This document shows positions 1-5,368 of a stretch of DNA of 5,368 nt, in pieces. The position numbers were made by a program, and so were the translations under genes. This DNA comes from Acidobacteriota bacterium (lineage in GTDB: Bacteria > Acidobacteriota > Vicinamibacteria > Vicinamibacterales > UBA8438). The stretch covers positions 1 to 5,368 of the forward strand of contig DTWD01000549.1 in the NCBI GenBank assembly GCA_012963185.1. Direction: 5' to 3'. The notes beneath the pieces were generated by a model. That model was not told the DNA's origin and did no database searches. It saw only the letters and a program-made list of their open reading frames with translations. How positions within the stretch are numbered: position 1 is the stretch's first letter; the number at the start of each line of letters is the position of its first letter.

Positions 1-171
1 CCACTCGACAAAACGGGATGGCTCCTCGATGATCATCACACGAATGACGCGCTGATGCTCATGCATCAAATGTTTAGCTGCCTCGCGAGCTTCATCAGCA
101 GACGAGTAGCGAACTGAAGCAGAAGCAGCATTCACTGAGCCACCTCGGACGGTTGTTACAAGCTTAAACAT
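1..171 (-). CDS. Small protein of unknown family, C-terminus cut by window edge
   Basis: The first 57 codons of a minus-strand gene are visible, and the frame is open to the window edge. It begins MFKLVTTVRGG, followed by an Ala/Ser-rich stretch, an acidic-basic helix-like segment (about residues 24-40, SADEAREAAKHLMHEHQ) and a hydrophobic strand (RVIRVMIIEE, 41-50). The pattern suggests a compact strand-helix-strand fold. I see no signal peptide, membrane segment, cysteines or catalytic motif, and I do not recognise the family. The ATG lies inside the end of the upstream DUF3810 gene: the shared bases ATGTTTAA give an 8-base overlap. A GGAG ribosome site lies six bases before the ATG. This arrangement supports a real gene translated by coupling to its upstream neighbour, and membership of the same operon. 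Its function is unknown. Confidence 0.7.
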   Translation of the reverse strand, partial: MFKLVTTVRGGSVNAASASVRYSSADEAREAAKHLMHEHQRVIRVMIIEEPSRFVEW

Positions 172-1267
172 CGTTTTCTCCAAGAACGCGGCTGATCATA
201 TCATCCCGCTGCATAAGACCTTTCCACACATCGCTTCCACTGGTTCCCATCAACAAGTCCACGACCAATCCATAGCTGGCAATGCCTCCCGCTACCCGAT
301 TCGCTCTCAAAAACCGGTCATAAGCTAGACTCGCATTCCGACGTACAAATGGAACAGTCCGATTAAGTCGGTCTGAAATTTCCCGGAGATGTTTCCGAGG
401 CCCATCGCGAAGGCCCGCATAGACATCAGTACGCTCCTTTTGCGGCAGATGACGCACTAACTGGGGAATCAGAAACAACCAGGCGCTATATTGGCTTTGC
501 TCGTCTCCCGCCAGGCAGGTGAGAAACCCAACAAAACTAGCTTCAGACTCATTCGCGTAGCCAGCAAGATGCGCCCATTCATGCGCCACTAGGAATGGTC
601 GTTCGTATGGTAATACAGTGTGGTTAACGAGTACCTCCAGTGAAAACGGACTCACCATCCCATCAATGCCGGCACGTTCAAAGTACGGAGACAACAGTGT
701 GGGTTTTGGCCGACCAACGACTGCCGTTCGTGAACCGCCGATCCGACGTTGGACAACACCGAATGCTGGACCAAACCGATTAGGCAACTCCTCAAAAGCC
801 GGCCACCCCGTGCTGCTGGCTATGCTGTGTAGTCGATTCAACTGTTCAACAGTTTCTCTTGAAAAATCGCGAAGCATCGCGGGTGAAATCCGAGTCGCGT
901 CATACTCAAGTTTTGTGATCAATGGTTCGCGACGATAGTTAAATCCCCATAACACCATGAACATCAAATACAGCACAGCTGTCGTAGCCATTGTGTTGAG
1001 ACACATTTTGGCAACGATCCGCATACGTGATTTTTGAGCGTCGGTACGAAATGCCTGTACCCACCAATAAATGAATCCCACAAGACCTAGCACCGCCATA
1101 ACATCGAGCAACGCAACCCTAAAGAGGCTCGACAGGCTTGTCAGTACCTGCTGCCCGACCAAGTACACCTCTCGCGAATAAATCTGCTCAATCCACGACG
1201 CTGGAACTGGCACTACACCCACCATCACGGCAACTCCGATGACGGCCACAGCGCGGTAGGGAGTCAT
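164..1267 (-). CDS. DUF3810-like membrane protein with HEWAH zinc-metalloprotease motif
   Basis: Seen in the sequence (numbered from ATG 1267, 367 residues): three hydrophobic segments at about 6-24, 51-73 and 92-109, then a long soluble region carrying HEWAH (229-233) followed by LAGYANESEASF. In gluzincin-type proteases HExxH supplies two zinc ligands and the catalytic Glu; one of E240/E242 in the ESEA stretch would be the third ligand. HExxHxxGxxxExEAxF is the pattern I associate with DUF3810, a membrane protein family of unproven function. The likely role is a membrane-anchored zinc hydrolase, but substrate and activity are unknown. The frame extends to a GTG at 1282, which would overlap the ABC gene by four bases. 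The only good ribosome site (GAGGG) lies downstream of that GTG, eight bases before ATG 1267 and five before GTG 1270, so I prefer a start at 1267. It is the middle gene of a tight minus-strand operon, between the ABC ATPase gene and the small protein gene. Confidence 0.82.
   Translation of the reverse strand: MTPYRAVAVIGVAVMVGVVPVPASWIEQIYSREVYLVGQQVLTSLSSLFRVALLDVMAVLGLVGFIYWWVQAFRTDAQKSRMRIVAKMCLNTMATTAVLYLMFMVLWGFNYRREPLITKLEYDATRISPAMLRDFSRETVEQLNRLHSIASSTGWPAFEELPNRFGPAFGVVQRRIGGSRTAVVGRPKPTLLSPYFERAGIDGMVSPFSLEVLVNHTVLPYERPFLVAHEWAHLAGYANESEASFVGFLTCLAGDEQSQYSAWLFLIPQLVRHLPQKERTDVYAGLRDGPRKHLREISDRLNRTVPFVRRNASLAYDRFLRANRVAGGIASYGLVVDLLMGTSGSDVWKGLMQRDDMISRVLGENDV
178..181 (-). promoter_or_regulatory. 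Ribosome binding site for the small unknown protein
   Basis: On the minus strand GGAG is followed by AAAACG (6 bases) and then ATG at 171-169. The site lies wholly within the last codons of the upstream DUF3810 gene. It supports ATG 171 as the start and the 8-base overlap as genuine. Confidence 0.6.
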
Positions 1268-1275
1268 CACACGTG

Positions 1276-1280
1276 CCCTC
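1276..1280 (-). promoter_or_regulatory. Ribosome binding site deciding the DUF3810 gene start
   Basis: On the minus strand GAGGG overlaps the TGA stop of the ABC gene and precedes ATG 1267 by eight bases (GTG 1270 by five). The alternative GTG at 1282 has only weak complementarity upstream, so this site favours the shorter reading of the DUF3810 protein. Confidence 0.5.
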
Positions 1281-2169
1281 ACAACTGATCCAATAGTTGT
1301 CCGCGATCATCAAAGACAATGCAATGTCTCGACATCAGACGGACAAAAACTGACTCATTTTCTGAAAACGACTCAGTGGACCTGACCCGAATACTCACTC
1401 CCTCTACCTTCACAGTGACTATTGTGTATTGGCCGTCGTCTTCCTCCGACACAACCCGACCCCGCCAACCTCCTTCATCTCGCGTCACTCGGACATGCTC
1501 TGGACGGACGCCGACCGTTATGTCACGACAAAATTCTTCAGCGATACGACCAGCTAGCGACATGGTCTGATTACCGACGAGGATCGCCTGACCATCTTTC
1601 TCGAGAATTGCTGGCAATAAATTAATGACAGGCCGGCCAAAGTACGTCGCAACAAACTCATTTGCTGGGTCGGTAAGAATCTCTTTCGGCGTTCCAAACT
1701 GTTGGAGATGACCATTACGCAACACTGCCAGATGGTCCGACACCGCCAAGGCGTCTCCTTCGTCGCGCGTCGCATACACAATACTTCCGCGTACGTGCGA
1801 CCGAAGTTTCTCCAGATATGTCTGCCGTTCGAGCGGAGTGCGCACGATATCCTCCGACAATTCATCGACAATTACTACGCCAGTGTCGGCTGGTGGCAAT
1901 TGTTTGCCTACTACCGGTGATGTGGCATCAAGAAACAGCGGCGAAACAGTTTCCAGTTCCGCCGACGACTCCGTGTTACGGGACATAAAGCGAACAGTGC
2001 CAGTCGTTGACACCTCATCACCAGCCACCAGTCGAAGCAACGTGGTTTTTCCGGCATGACTCGGCCCGACGATGACAACGAATGAACCAGACGGCACATC
2101 AAACGACAAGTCATCGAGCGCCGTCGTGTCACCATAGCAGTGCGTTAAATTAGTAAAACAGATGTCCAT
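1279..2169 (-). CDS. Degenerate MalK/UgpC-like ABC ATPase subunit lacking Q-loop, LSGGQ signature and switch His
   Basis: This 296-residue protein has the layout of an importer ATPase of the MalK/UgpC type: a nucleotide-binding domain (about 1-180) then a TOBE-like domain (about 181-296, with VGVRPEHV at 219-226 and a final VFDDRG). Retained: A-loop Tyr12, Walker A GPSHAGKTT (35-43, Lys41), and Walker B VVIVDE (98-103, Asp102, Glu103). Missing: the Walker A Lys to Walker B Asp distance is 61 residues against 116 in E. coli MalK, so about 56 residues are absent. These include the Q-loop and the LSGGQ signature; neither is visible in the other frames here. The switch His is Arg135 (YATRDE instead of YVTHDQ), and the D-loop reads SEDI rather than SALD/SNLD. 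The protein probably binds ATP but should not form a standard catalytic dimer alone. It may pair with a complete ATPase, act as a sensor or regulator, or be decaying. The frame is intact. No permease or binding protein is in the window. It starts at ATG 2169 and leads the operon into the DUF3810 gene. Confidence 0.85.
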   Translation of the reverse strand: MDICFTNLTHCYGDTTALDDLSFDVPSGSFVVIVGPSHAGKTTLLRLVAGDEVSTTGTVRFMSRNTESSAELETVSPLFLDATSPVVGKQLPPADTGVVIVDELSEDIVRTPLERQTYLEKLRSHVRGSIVYATRDEGDALAVSDHLAVLRNGHLQQFGTPKEILTDPANEFVATYFGRPVINLLPAILEKDGQAILVGNQTMSLAGRIAEEFCRDITVGVRPEHVRVTRDEGGWRGRVVSEEDDGQYTIVTVKVEGVSIRVRSTESFSENESVFVRLMSRHCIVFDDRGQLLDQL

Positions 2170-2205
2170 GCTCTGAATAGCAAGCCTGTAGCCCCATGGT
2201 ACACT
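2170..2205. promoter_or_regulatory. 36-base intergenic space between divergent genes
   Basis: This is the only non-coding DNA between the divergently transcribed ABC and molybdopterin oxidoreductase genes, so both promoters must be packed here or inside coding sequence. On the plus strand TACACT at 2200-2205 resembles a -10 box and stands six bases before GTG 2212. That would suit a leaderless message, but there is no convincing -35 box. I found no good promoter for the minus strand. The two units may share control, but this is inferred only from the layout. Confidence 0.3.
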
Positions 2206-4299
2206 TTGCTGGTGTCGAAACGGGAAGAGGATACGTGGGGGCAGTCAACCGTTGAGACTGCGTGTCCACTTGATTGCCCAGACACATGCAGTCTATCGGT
2301 CTCCGTCGAATGCGGACAAATCACAAAAATCGACCAGTCCGAACGTCATGACTTAACCGGCGGCTTTATCTGCAGTAAGGTGCGCCGTTTCGCTGATCGA
2401 GTCTATGGCGTGAGCCGCCTTCACCATCCTGGCATCGTTAAAGGAACAAAAGGTGGCGGTCAATTTGAACGTGTAAGCTGGGATAACGCACTCGAAACGA
2501 TTGCCGCTCGTATGCGCCACATTCGCGATGAATTTGGTACCGAAGCGATCTTGCCTCTTTCGTATGGTGGCTCAAACGGACTCCTGTCACAAGACACCGC
2601 TGACGCACAATTATTTCGACGTTTTAAAACATCGAGACTCGCCCGCAATGTTTGCGCGGCACCAACAACAACAGTCACAAACGCTCTTTACGGGCGAATG
2701 CCCGGTGTGTCGTACGATGATTACCGACACGCCAATCTCATTATGATTTGGGGTGCTAATCCTTCAACATCAGGTCCCCATCTCATACCACACATACGTA
2801 CAGCCGTCCGAAACGGCACCGCCTTGATCGTTATTGATCCACGACGTACATCGCTGGCCAAGGCAGCCGACATCCATCTTGCCGTCCGCCCTGGCACTGA
2901 CGTCGTTGTTGCACTCGCCATCCATCGATTTCTCTTTGAACACGGGTTTGCCGACACCTCTTTCCTTGATACTCATACTCATCACGCCGATATCTTGCGA
3001 GAGCGTGCGAGCGAATGGACGATCGATCGTGCAGCGACCGTTGCTGACATCGATGCCGAACTCTTAGAACGTGCCGCGGAAATGTATGCGGAAACATCGC
3101 CGGCGGTAATCCGCTGCGGTTGGGGACTCGAGCGCAATCGAAATGGCGGTAACGCCACAATGGCCGTTTTAGCGTTGCCTGCCGTAGCGGGGAAGTTTGG
3201 TGTCCGCGGCGGCGGTTATTCAATGAGCAGTTCTCGAGCGTTTCATGTCGATGAAAACCAATGGATCCGAGAACCCGAACCGAACACTCGAATTGTCAAT
3301 ATGAATCATCTTGGGCGCGCTCTGACAGAGTATGACGACCCGCCGATCAAGATGCTCTTCGTCTATAACTGCAACCCTGCCGTTACACTCCCCGATCAAA
3401 ATCGAATACTAAGCGGACTAAACAGGAGTGACTTATTTACAGTCGTATTCGATCAGGTAATGACCGACACCGCACGCTGGGCCGATGTTGTGCTACCGGC
3501 AACGACGTTTCTTGAGCACTACGACCTCGCCCTCAGTTATGGCCACGGAAACGTGCAGTTGGTACAGCCTGTCATCGAACCCATTGAAGAGTCTCGTCCC
3601 AACACAGATGTCTTCAGCGACCTGGCAGCAAAACTCGGCGTCGACATCGATGAATTTCTTAAAACAGACATGGAATCAGTCATTCACGTGACGGGTATGC
3701 TGCCAGACAAAGTAGGGCAGCCTCTGCTCGAGCATGGCGTAACGCCACGTGTACGTCCAGTTCAGTTTGGAGATACATTTCCGCGGACCGATGACGGTAA
3801 AGTCGACTTATTCCCTGAAAAACTAGAACGGCAAGCCCCGGAAGGGCTCTATCGGTTTCGGCCTGATCCTTACCAAGAGAAATATCCATTGGCATTAGTG
3901 TCACCGGCCACCGATAAAACGACCAACTCGACCCTAGGTGAACTTCGTACTCGTCTTGCGCGCCTACAGATCCATCCAGACGATGCCGAGTCTCGGGATC
4001 TAGCGACAGGTGACGCTGCTCGGATCTACAACGACCAAGGAGAAATTCACTGCATGGTCGTCGTTAACTCTGACGTTAAGCGTGGCGTGATCAGCTTACC
4101 GAAAGGACTCTGGCGACACAGCACGATGAACGAATCAACAGCCAACGCGCTCGTCCCAGACGAACTCACAGACCTAGGTGACGGAGCCTGCTTTAACGAT
4201 GCTCGGGTAGAAATAACCCGAATCGTAACCACCGAAATCGACGGTCAACCTATCGCTTTGTGGACCACTCCCGAGACGCGGCCGAACCGAGTACACTAA
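2206..4299 (+). CDS. Molybdopterin-dependent oxidoreductase (DMSO reductase superfamily, CPLDC type)
   Basis: This 697-residue protein has the full layout of a bis-MGD Mo/W enzyme catalytic subunit. An N-terminal [4Fe-4S] motif has Cys20-x3-Cys24-x3-Cys28-x27-Cys56 (ACPLDCPDTC ... GGFICSK). The molybdopterin domain follows, with IWGANP (181-186), VIDPRRT (209-215), FDQVMTDTARWADVVLPATT (415-434), then a C-terminal cofactor-binding domain from about 560 (LVSPATDKTTNST, NALVPDELTDLGDGA). Cys150 (NVCAAP) lies where related enzymes carry the metal-ligating residue and is the likely Mo/W ligand. There is no Tat or other signal peptide, so the enzyme should be cytoplasmic. The substrate is unknown for this branch, and no Fe-S electron-transfer or membrane-anchor subunit is adjacent. 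The start is uncertain: TTG 2206, CTG 2209 and GTG 2212 are in frame, none has a clear ribosome site, and no later start precedes Cys20. Length is normal for the family. It is followed four bases later by yggX, probably on one transcript. Confidence 0.93.
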   Translation: MLVSKREEDTWGQSTVETACPLDCPDTCSLSVSVECGQITKIDQSERHDLTGGFICSKVRRFADRVYGVSRLHHPGIVKGTKGGGQFERVSWDNALETIAARMRHIRDEFGTEAILPLSYGGSNGLLSQDTADAQLFRRFKTSRLARNVCAAPTTTVTNALYGRMPGVSYDDYRHANLIMIWGANPSTSGPHLIPHIRTAVRNGTALIVIDPRRTSLAKAADIHLAVRPGTDVVVALAIHRFLFEHGFADTSFLDTHTHHADILRERASEWTIDRAATVADIDAELLERAAEMYAETSPAVIRCGWGLERNRNGGNATMAVLALPAVAGKFGVRGGGYSMSSSRAFHVDENQWIREPEPNTRIVNMNHLGRALTEYDDPPIKMLFVYNCNPAVTLPDQNRILSGLNRSDLFTVVFDQVMTDTARWADVVLPATTFLEHYDLALSYGHGNVQLVQPVIEPIEESRPNTDVFSDLAAKLGVDIDEFLKTDMESVIHVTGMLPDKVGQPLLEHGVTPRVRPVQFGDTFPRTDDGKVDLFPEKLERQAPEGLYRFRPDPYQEKYPLALVSPATDKTTNSTLGELRTRLARLQIHPDDAESRDLATGDAARIYNDQGEIHCMVVVNSDVKRGVISLPKGLWRHSTMNESTANALVPDELTDLGDGACFNDARVEITRIVTTEIDGQPIALWTTPETRPNRVH

Positions 4300-4303
4300 G
4301 GAT

Positions 4304-4600
4304 ATGGCTGACGCTCAGAGTAGTGAACGACTCGTCAAATGCACCAAGATGCAAAAGGAACTACCTGGACTCGACGAGGTTCCTTGGCCCGGAGAACTTG
4401 GAGAACGAATTTACGCAAATATCTCTAAAGAAGCGTGGGCTCTGTGGGAAGAGACTATGAAAATGATCCTAAATGAGTATCGACTCATGCCGTGGCAAAA
4501 AGAAGCGCAAACTATGATGGCTCAGAAAATGGAAGAGTTCTTTTTCGGTGAAGGTTCTGCTCTTCCTCCCGATTATGTGCCTCCCCAAGAGAAAAAATAA
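4304..4600 (+). CDS. yggX: YggX-family Fe(II) trafficking / oxidative damage protection protein
   Basis: This 98-residue protein aligns along its length with E. coli YggX. Shared blocks are PGELGERIYANISKEAW (28-44; E. coli PGELGKRIYNEISKEAW), a following W-containing helix, ILNEYRL (55-61; E. coli LINEKKL) and MEEFFFGEG (76-84). The conserved N-terminal cysteine is Cys13. YggX homologues are small cytoplasmic proteins implicated in iron handling and in protecting or repairing labile Fe-S clusters under oxidative stress; the mechanism is not settled. Residues 1-6 extend beyond the E. coli start, and the tail ALPPDYVPPQEKK differs from E. coli. The start must precede Cys13, leaving ATG 4304 as the only choice. 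Its nearest Shine-Dalgarno-like run, AAGGA, ends one base before the ATG, too close to work normally. With a four-base gap from the oxidoreductase stop, translational coupling or reinitiation seems likely. Co-expression with an Fe-S enzyme fits its role. Confidence 0.93.
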   Translation: MADAQSSERLVKCTKMQKELPGLDEVPWPGELGERIYANISKEAWALWEETMKMILNEYRLMPWQKEAQTMMAQKMEEFFFGEGSALPPDYVPPQEKK

Positions 4601-4661
4601 TTACCGCGAGTTCCGGTCCTTCTCAACAACCGCAACCATCTCACACCAGTTATTACAGTAG
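4601..4661. other. Convergent intergenic spacer, no strong terminator
   Basis: This 61-base spacer separates two convergent genes. On the minus strand 4617-4603 can form a four-base-pair ACCG/CGGT hairpin followed by AATTATTTTTT (the A-rich end of yggX), which is a marginal terminator for the ATP-grasp gene. GTAGCTAC (4658-4665) is a short palindrome without a U-tract. I see no credible plus-strand terminator for yggX. Confidence 0.3.
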
Positions 4662-5368
4662 CTACAGGCAAATATTATTTCTCTTCCTCGAGGCGGAGAG
4701 AGGAATCTCTCGATCCACATCAAACTGCAGCGCTGCATGCGCATTACGAAGGGAAGTGACCACATCAGCTGCCGTTCCACCGCGTGAAAAAATGAATCCC
4801 GGATAACTTGAACCTTCAGGCCACGGAATGAAACGTTGGTCGCGCTTGGCCGTAACAATGATGTCTTCGACAAATGGCATGCCTCGTGCAATTTCAAGAC
4901 CGGAGACTTTCTTAAACACGCCTGCCTCCGGAACTGGCATCATCATGACCGCAGACGCTTCTGAAGCTAGTCGATACTGATCAATTGGTTCCGCCAGCGC
5001 ATGCCGCAAAATCACCTCCTCAAAAACAACATCCCCTCCCGGTCCCTCAAACCGAAGCACTCTCGAACAGAGACCGCCAATCGAACGCGGTGCCACCTCA
5101 AGTACAAACACAGAGCCGCTACCCACCCGACACTCGGCGTGAACTGGGCCATGAGTTAAGCCGAGTGCCCGTATCGCAGCATCGACCTGCTGTTCTACTC
5201 GGCGCTGCTCAAATTCGGTCAGACTTGTTGGTGTCACATAGATAGACTCTTCAAAGAACGGTCCTTCGAGTGGGTCTGGCTTATCGAAGATCGTTAACAC
5301 TCGAAATTGGCCATTCGTCACAAATCCTTCTATCGCCAGTTCTCGTCCAGGAATATATTCCTCAAGCA
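4662..5368 (-). CDS. ATP-grasp carboxylate-amine ligase-like protein, N-terminus cut by window edge
   Basis: The C-terminal 234 residues are visible. The frame is open to the window end, and the GTG at 5321 is an internal Val codon, since the preceding codons read LEEYIPGRELAIEGF. That is the classic ATP-grasp strand (EEYIPGxExxxEG), followed by DKPDPLEGPFFEES. The metal/ATP site follows: HAEC (fragment residues 76-79) and LEVAPRSIGG (89-98), where most family members have ExNPR. Thus Glu78 and Glu90 are probable Mg ligands, and Ala92 replaces the usual Asn. The region after about residue 137 (PVPEAGVFKKVSGLEIARGMPFVEDI ... EGSSYPGFIFSRGGTAADVV) resembles the C-terminal domain of L-amino-acid ligases (LAL_C2 type). 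Such enzymes use ATP to activate a carboxylate as acyl phosphate and join it to an amine or amino acid. The substrates here cannot be read from the sequence. The enzyme is cytoplasmic, with no membrane segment seen. It converges on yggX, so it belongs to a separate transcription unit. Confidence 0.85.
   Translation of the reverse strand, partial: LEEYIPGRELAIEGFVTNGQFRVLTIFDKPDPLEGPFFEESIYVTPTSLTEFEQRRVEQQVDAAIRALGLTHGPVHAECRVGSGSVFVLEVAPRSIGGLCSRVLRFEGPGGDVVFEEVILRHALAEPIDQYRLASEASAVMMMPVPEAGVFKKVSGLEIARGMPFVEDIIVTAKRDQRFIPWPEGSSYPGFIFSRGGTAADVVTSLRNAHAALQFDVDREIPLSASRKRNNICL

Noticed and set aside
618..938. Plus-strand open frame of 106 codons inside the DUF3810 gene
   Set aside because: It is antisense to a gene with clear motifs, has no domain-like pattern and no supporting context; it is a shadow frame.
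1554..1871. Minus-strand alternative frame within the ABC gene, considered as a frameshifted piece holding the missing LSGGQ region
   Set aside because: Its translation contains no Q-loop or LSGGQ-like sequence. The main frame runs unbroken from Walker A through Walker B to the TOBE-like domain, so a frameshift does not explain the loss.
2179..2210. AGCAA ... TTGCT inverted repeat spanning the divergent spacer
   Set aside because: Arms of only five bases with a 22-base gap are expected by chance, so this is not enough to call an operator.
2220..2248. TTGACT at 2248-2243 (minus strand) as a -35 box for the ABC gene
   Set aside because: No -10-like hexamer occurs at 16-18 bases spacing (TCCCGT and neighbours).
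2831..3223. Minus-strand open frame of 130 codons inside the oxidoreductase gene
   Set aside because: It is antisense to well-conserved coding sequence; the translation is Arg/His/Gln-rich and low in recognisable motifs, as expected for a shadow frame.
4591..4617. Hairpin plus T-run as terminator for the ATP-grasp gene
   Set aside because: The stem has only four base pairs with a seven-base loop, so it is too weak to call, although the following AATTATTTTTT is suggestive.
4601..4897. Minus-strand open frame of 98 codons overlapping the end of the ATP-grasp gene
   Set aside because: It is out of frame with clearly conserved ATP-grasp C-terminal sequence and has no family resemblance.

Overview
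The window looks like ordinary bacterial chromosome: about 50% GC by eye, densely coded, with no mobile elements, tRNA/rRNA genes or CRISPR repeats seen. It holds six protein genes, two of them cut by the window edges. The mix of families (a DUF3810 membrane metalloprotease-like protein, a CPLDC-type molybdopterin oxidoreductase, a YggX homologue ending in a FFFGEG...YVPP-like tail, and an ATP-grasp ligase with an EVAPRSIGG motif) reminds me most of Acidobacteriota-like genomes. That placement is recalled from family resemblance, not tested, and a proteobacterium remains possible.

Left block, minus strand (reads right to left, 2169 to 1): a divergent MalK/UgpC-like ABC ATPase subunit, then a three-helix membrane protein with an HEWAH zinc-protease motif (DUF3810), then a small unrecognised protein whose end lies outside the window. 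The genes are separated by 11 bases (or overlap by 4) and overlap by 8 bases respectively, so they are very probably one operon. The ABC protein is the most unusual item. It keeps the A-loop, Walker A, Walker B and a C-terminal TOBE-like domain. It lacks about 56 residues of the helical subdomain, including the Q-loop and the LSGGQ signature, and has Arg where the switch His should be.

Centre, plus strand (2206 to 4600): a 697-residue molybdopterin oxidoreductase with an N-terminal [4Fe-4S] motif, followed four bases later by yggX, a small protein linked to iron trafficking and protection of Fe-S clusters. The two divergent transcription units share only 36 bases of intergenic DNA. The pairing fits an iron-sulfur enzyme expressed with a factor that helps Fe-S clusters survive oxidation, but that link is inference.

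Right edge, minus strand (from 4662 past the window end): the C-terminal part of an ATP-grasp carboxylate-amine ligase-like enzyme, convergent with yggX across 61 bases.

I do not see a complete new defence or mobile system. The best candidate for something undescribed is the minus-strand trio: a signature-less ABC ATPase, a membrane metalloprotease-like protein and a small unknown protein.
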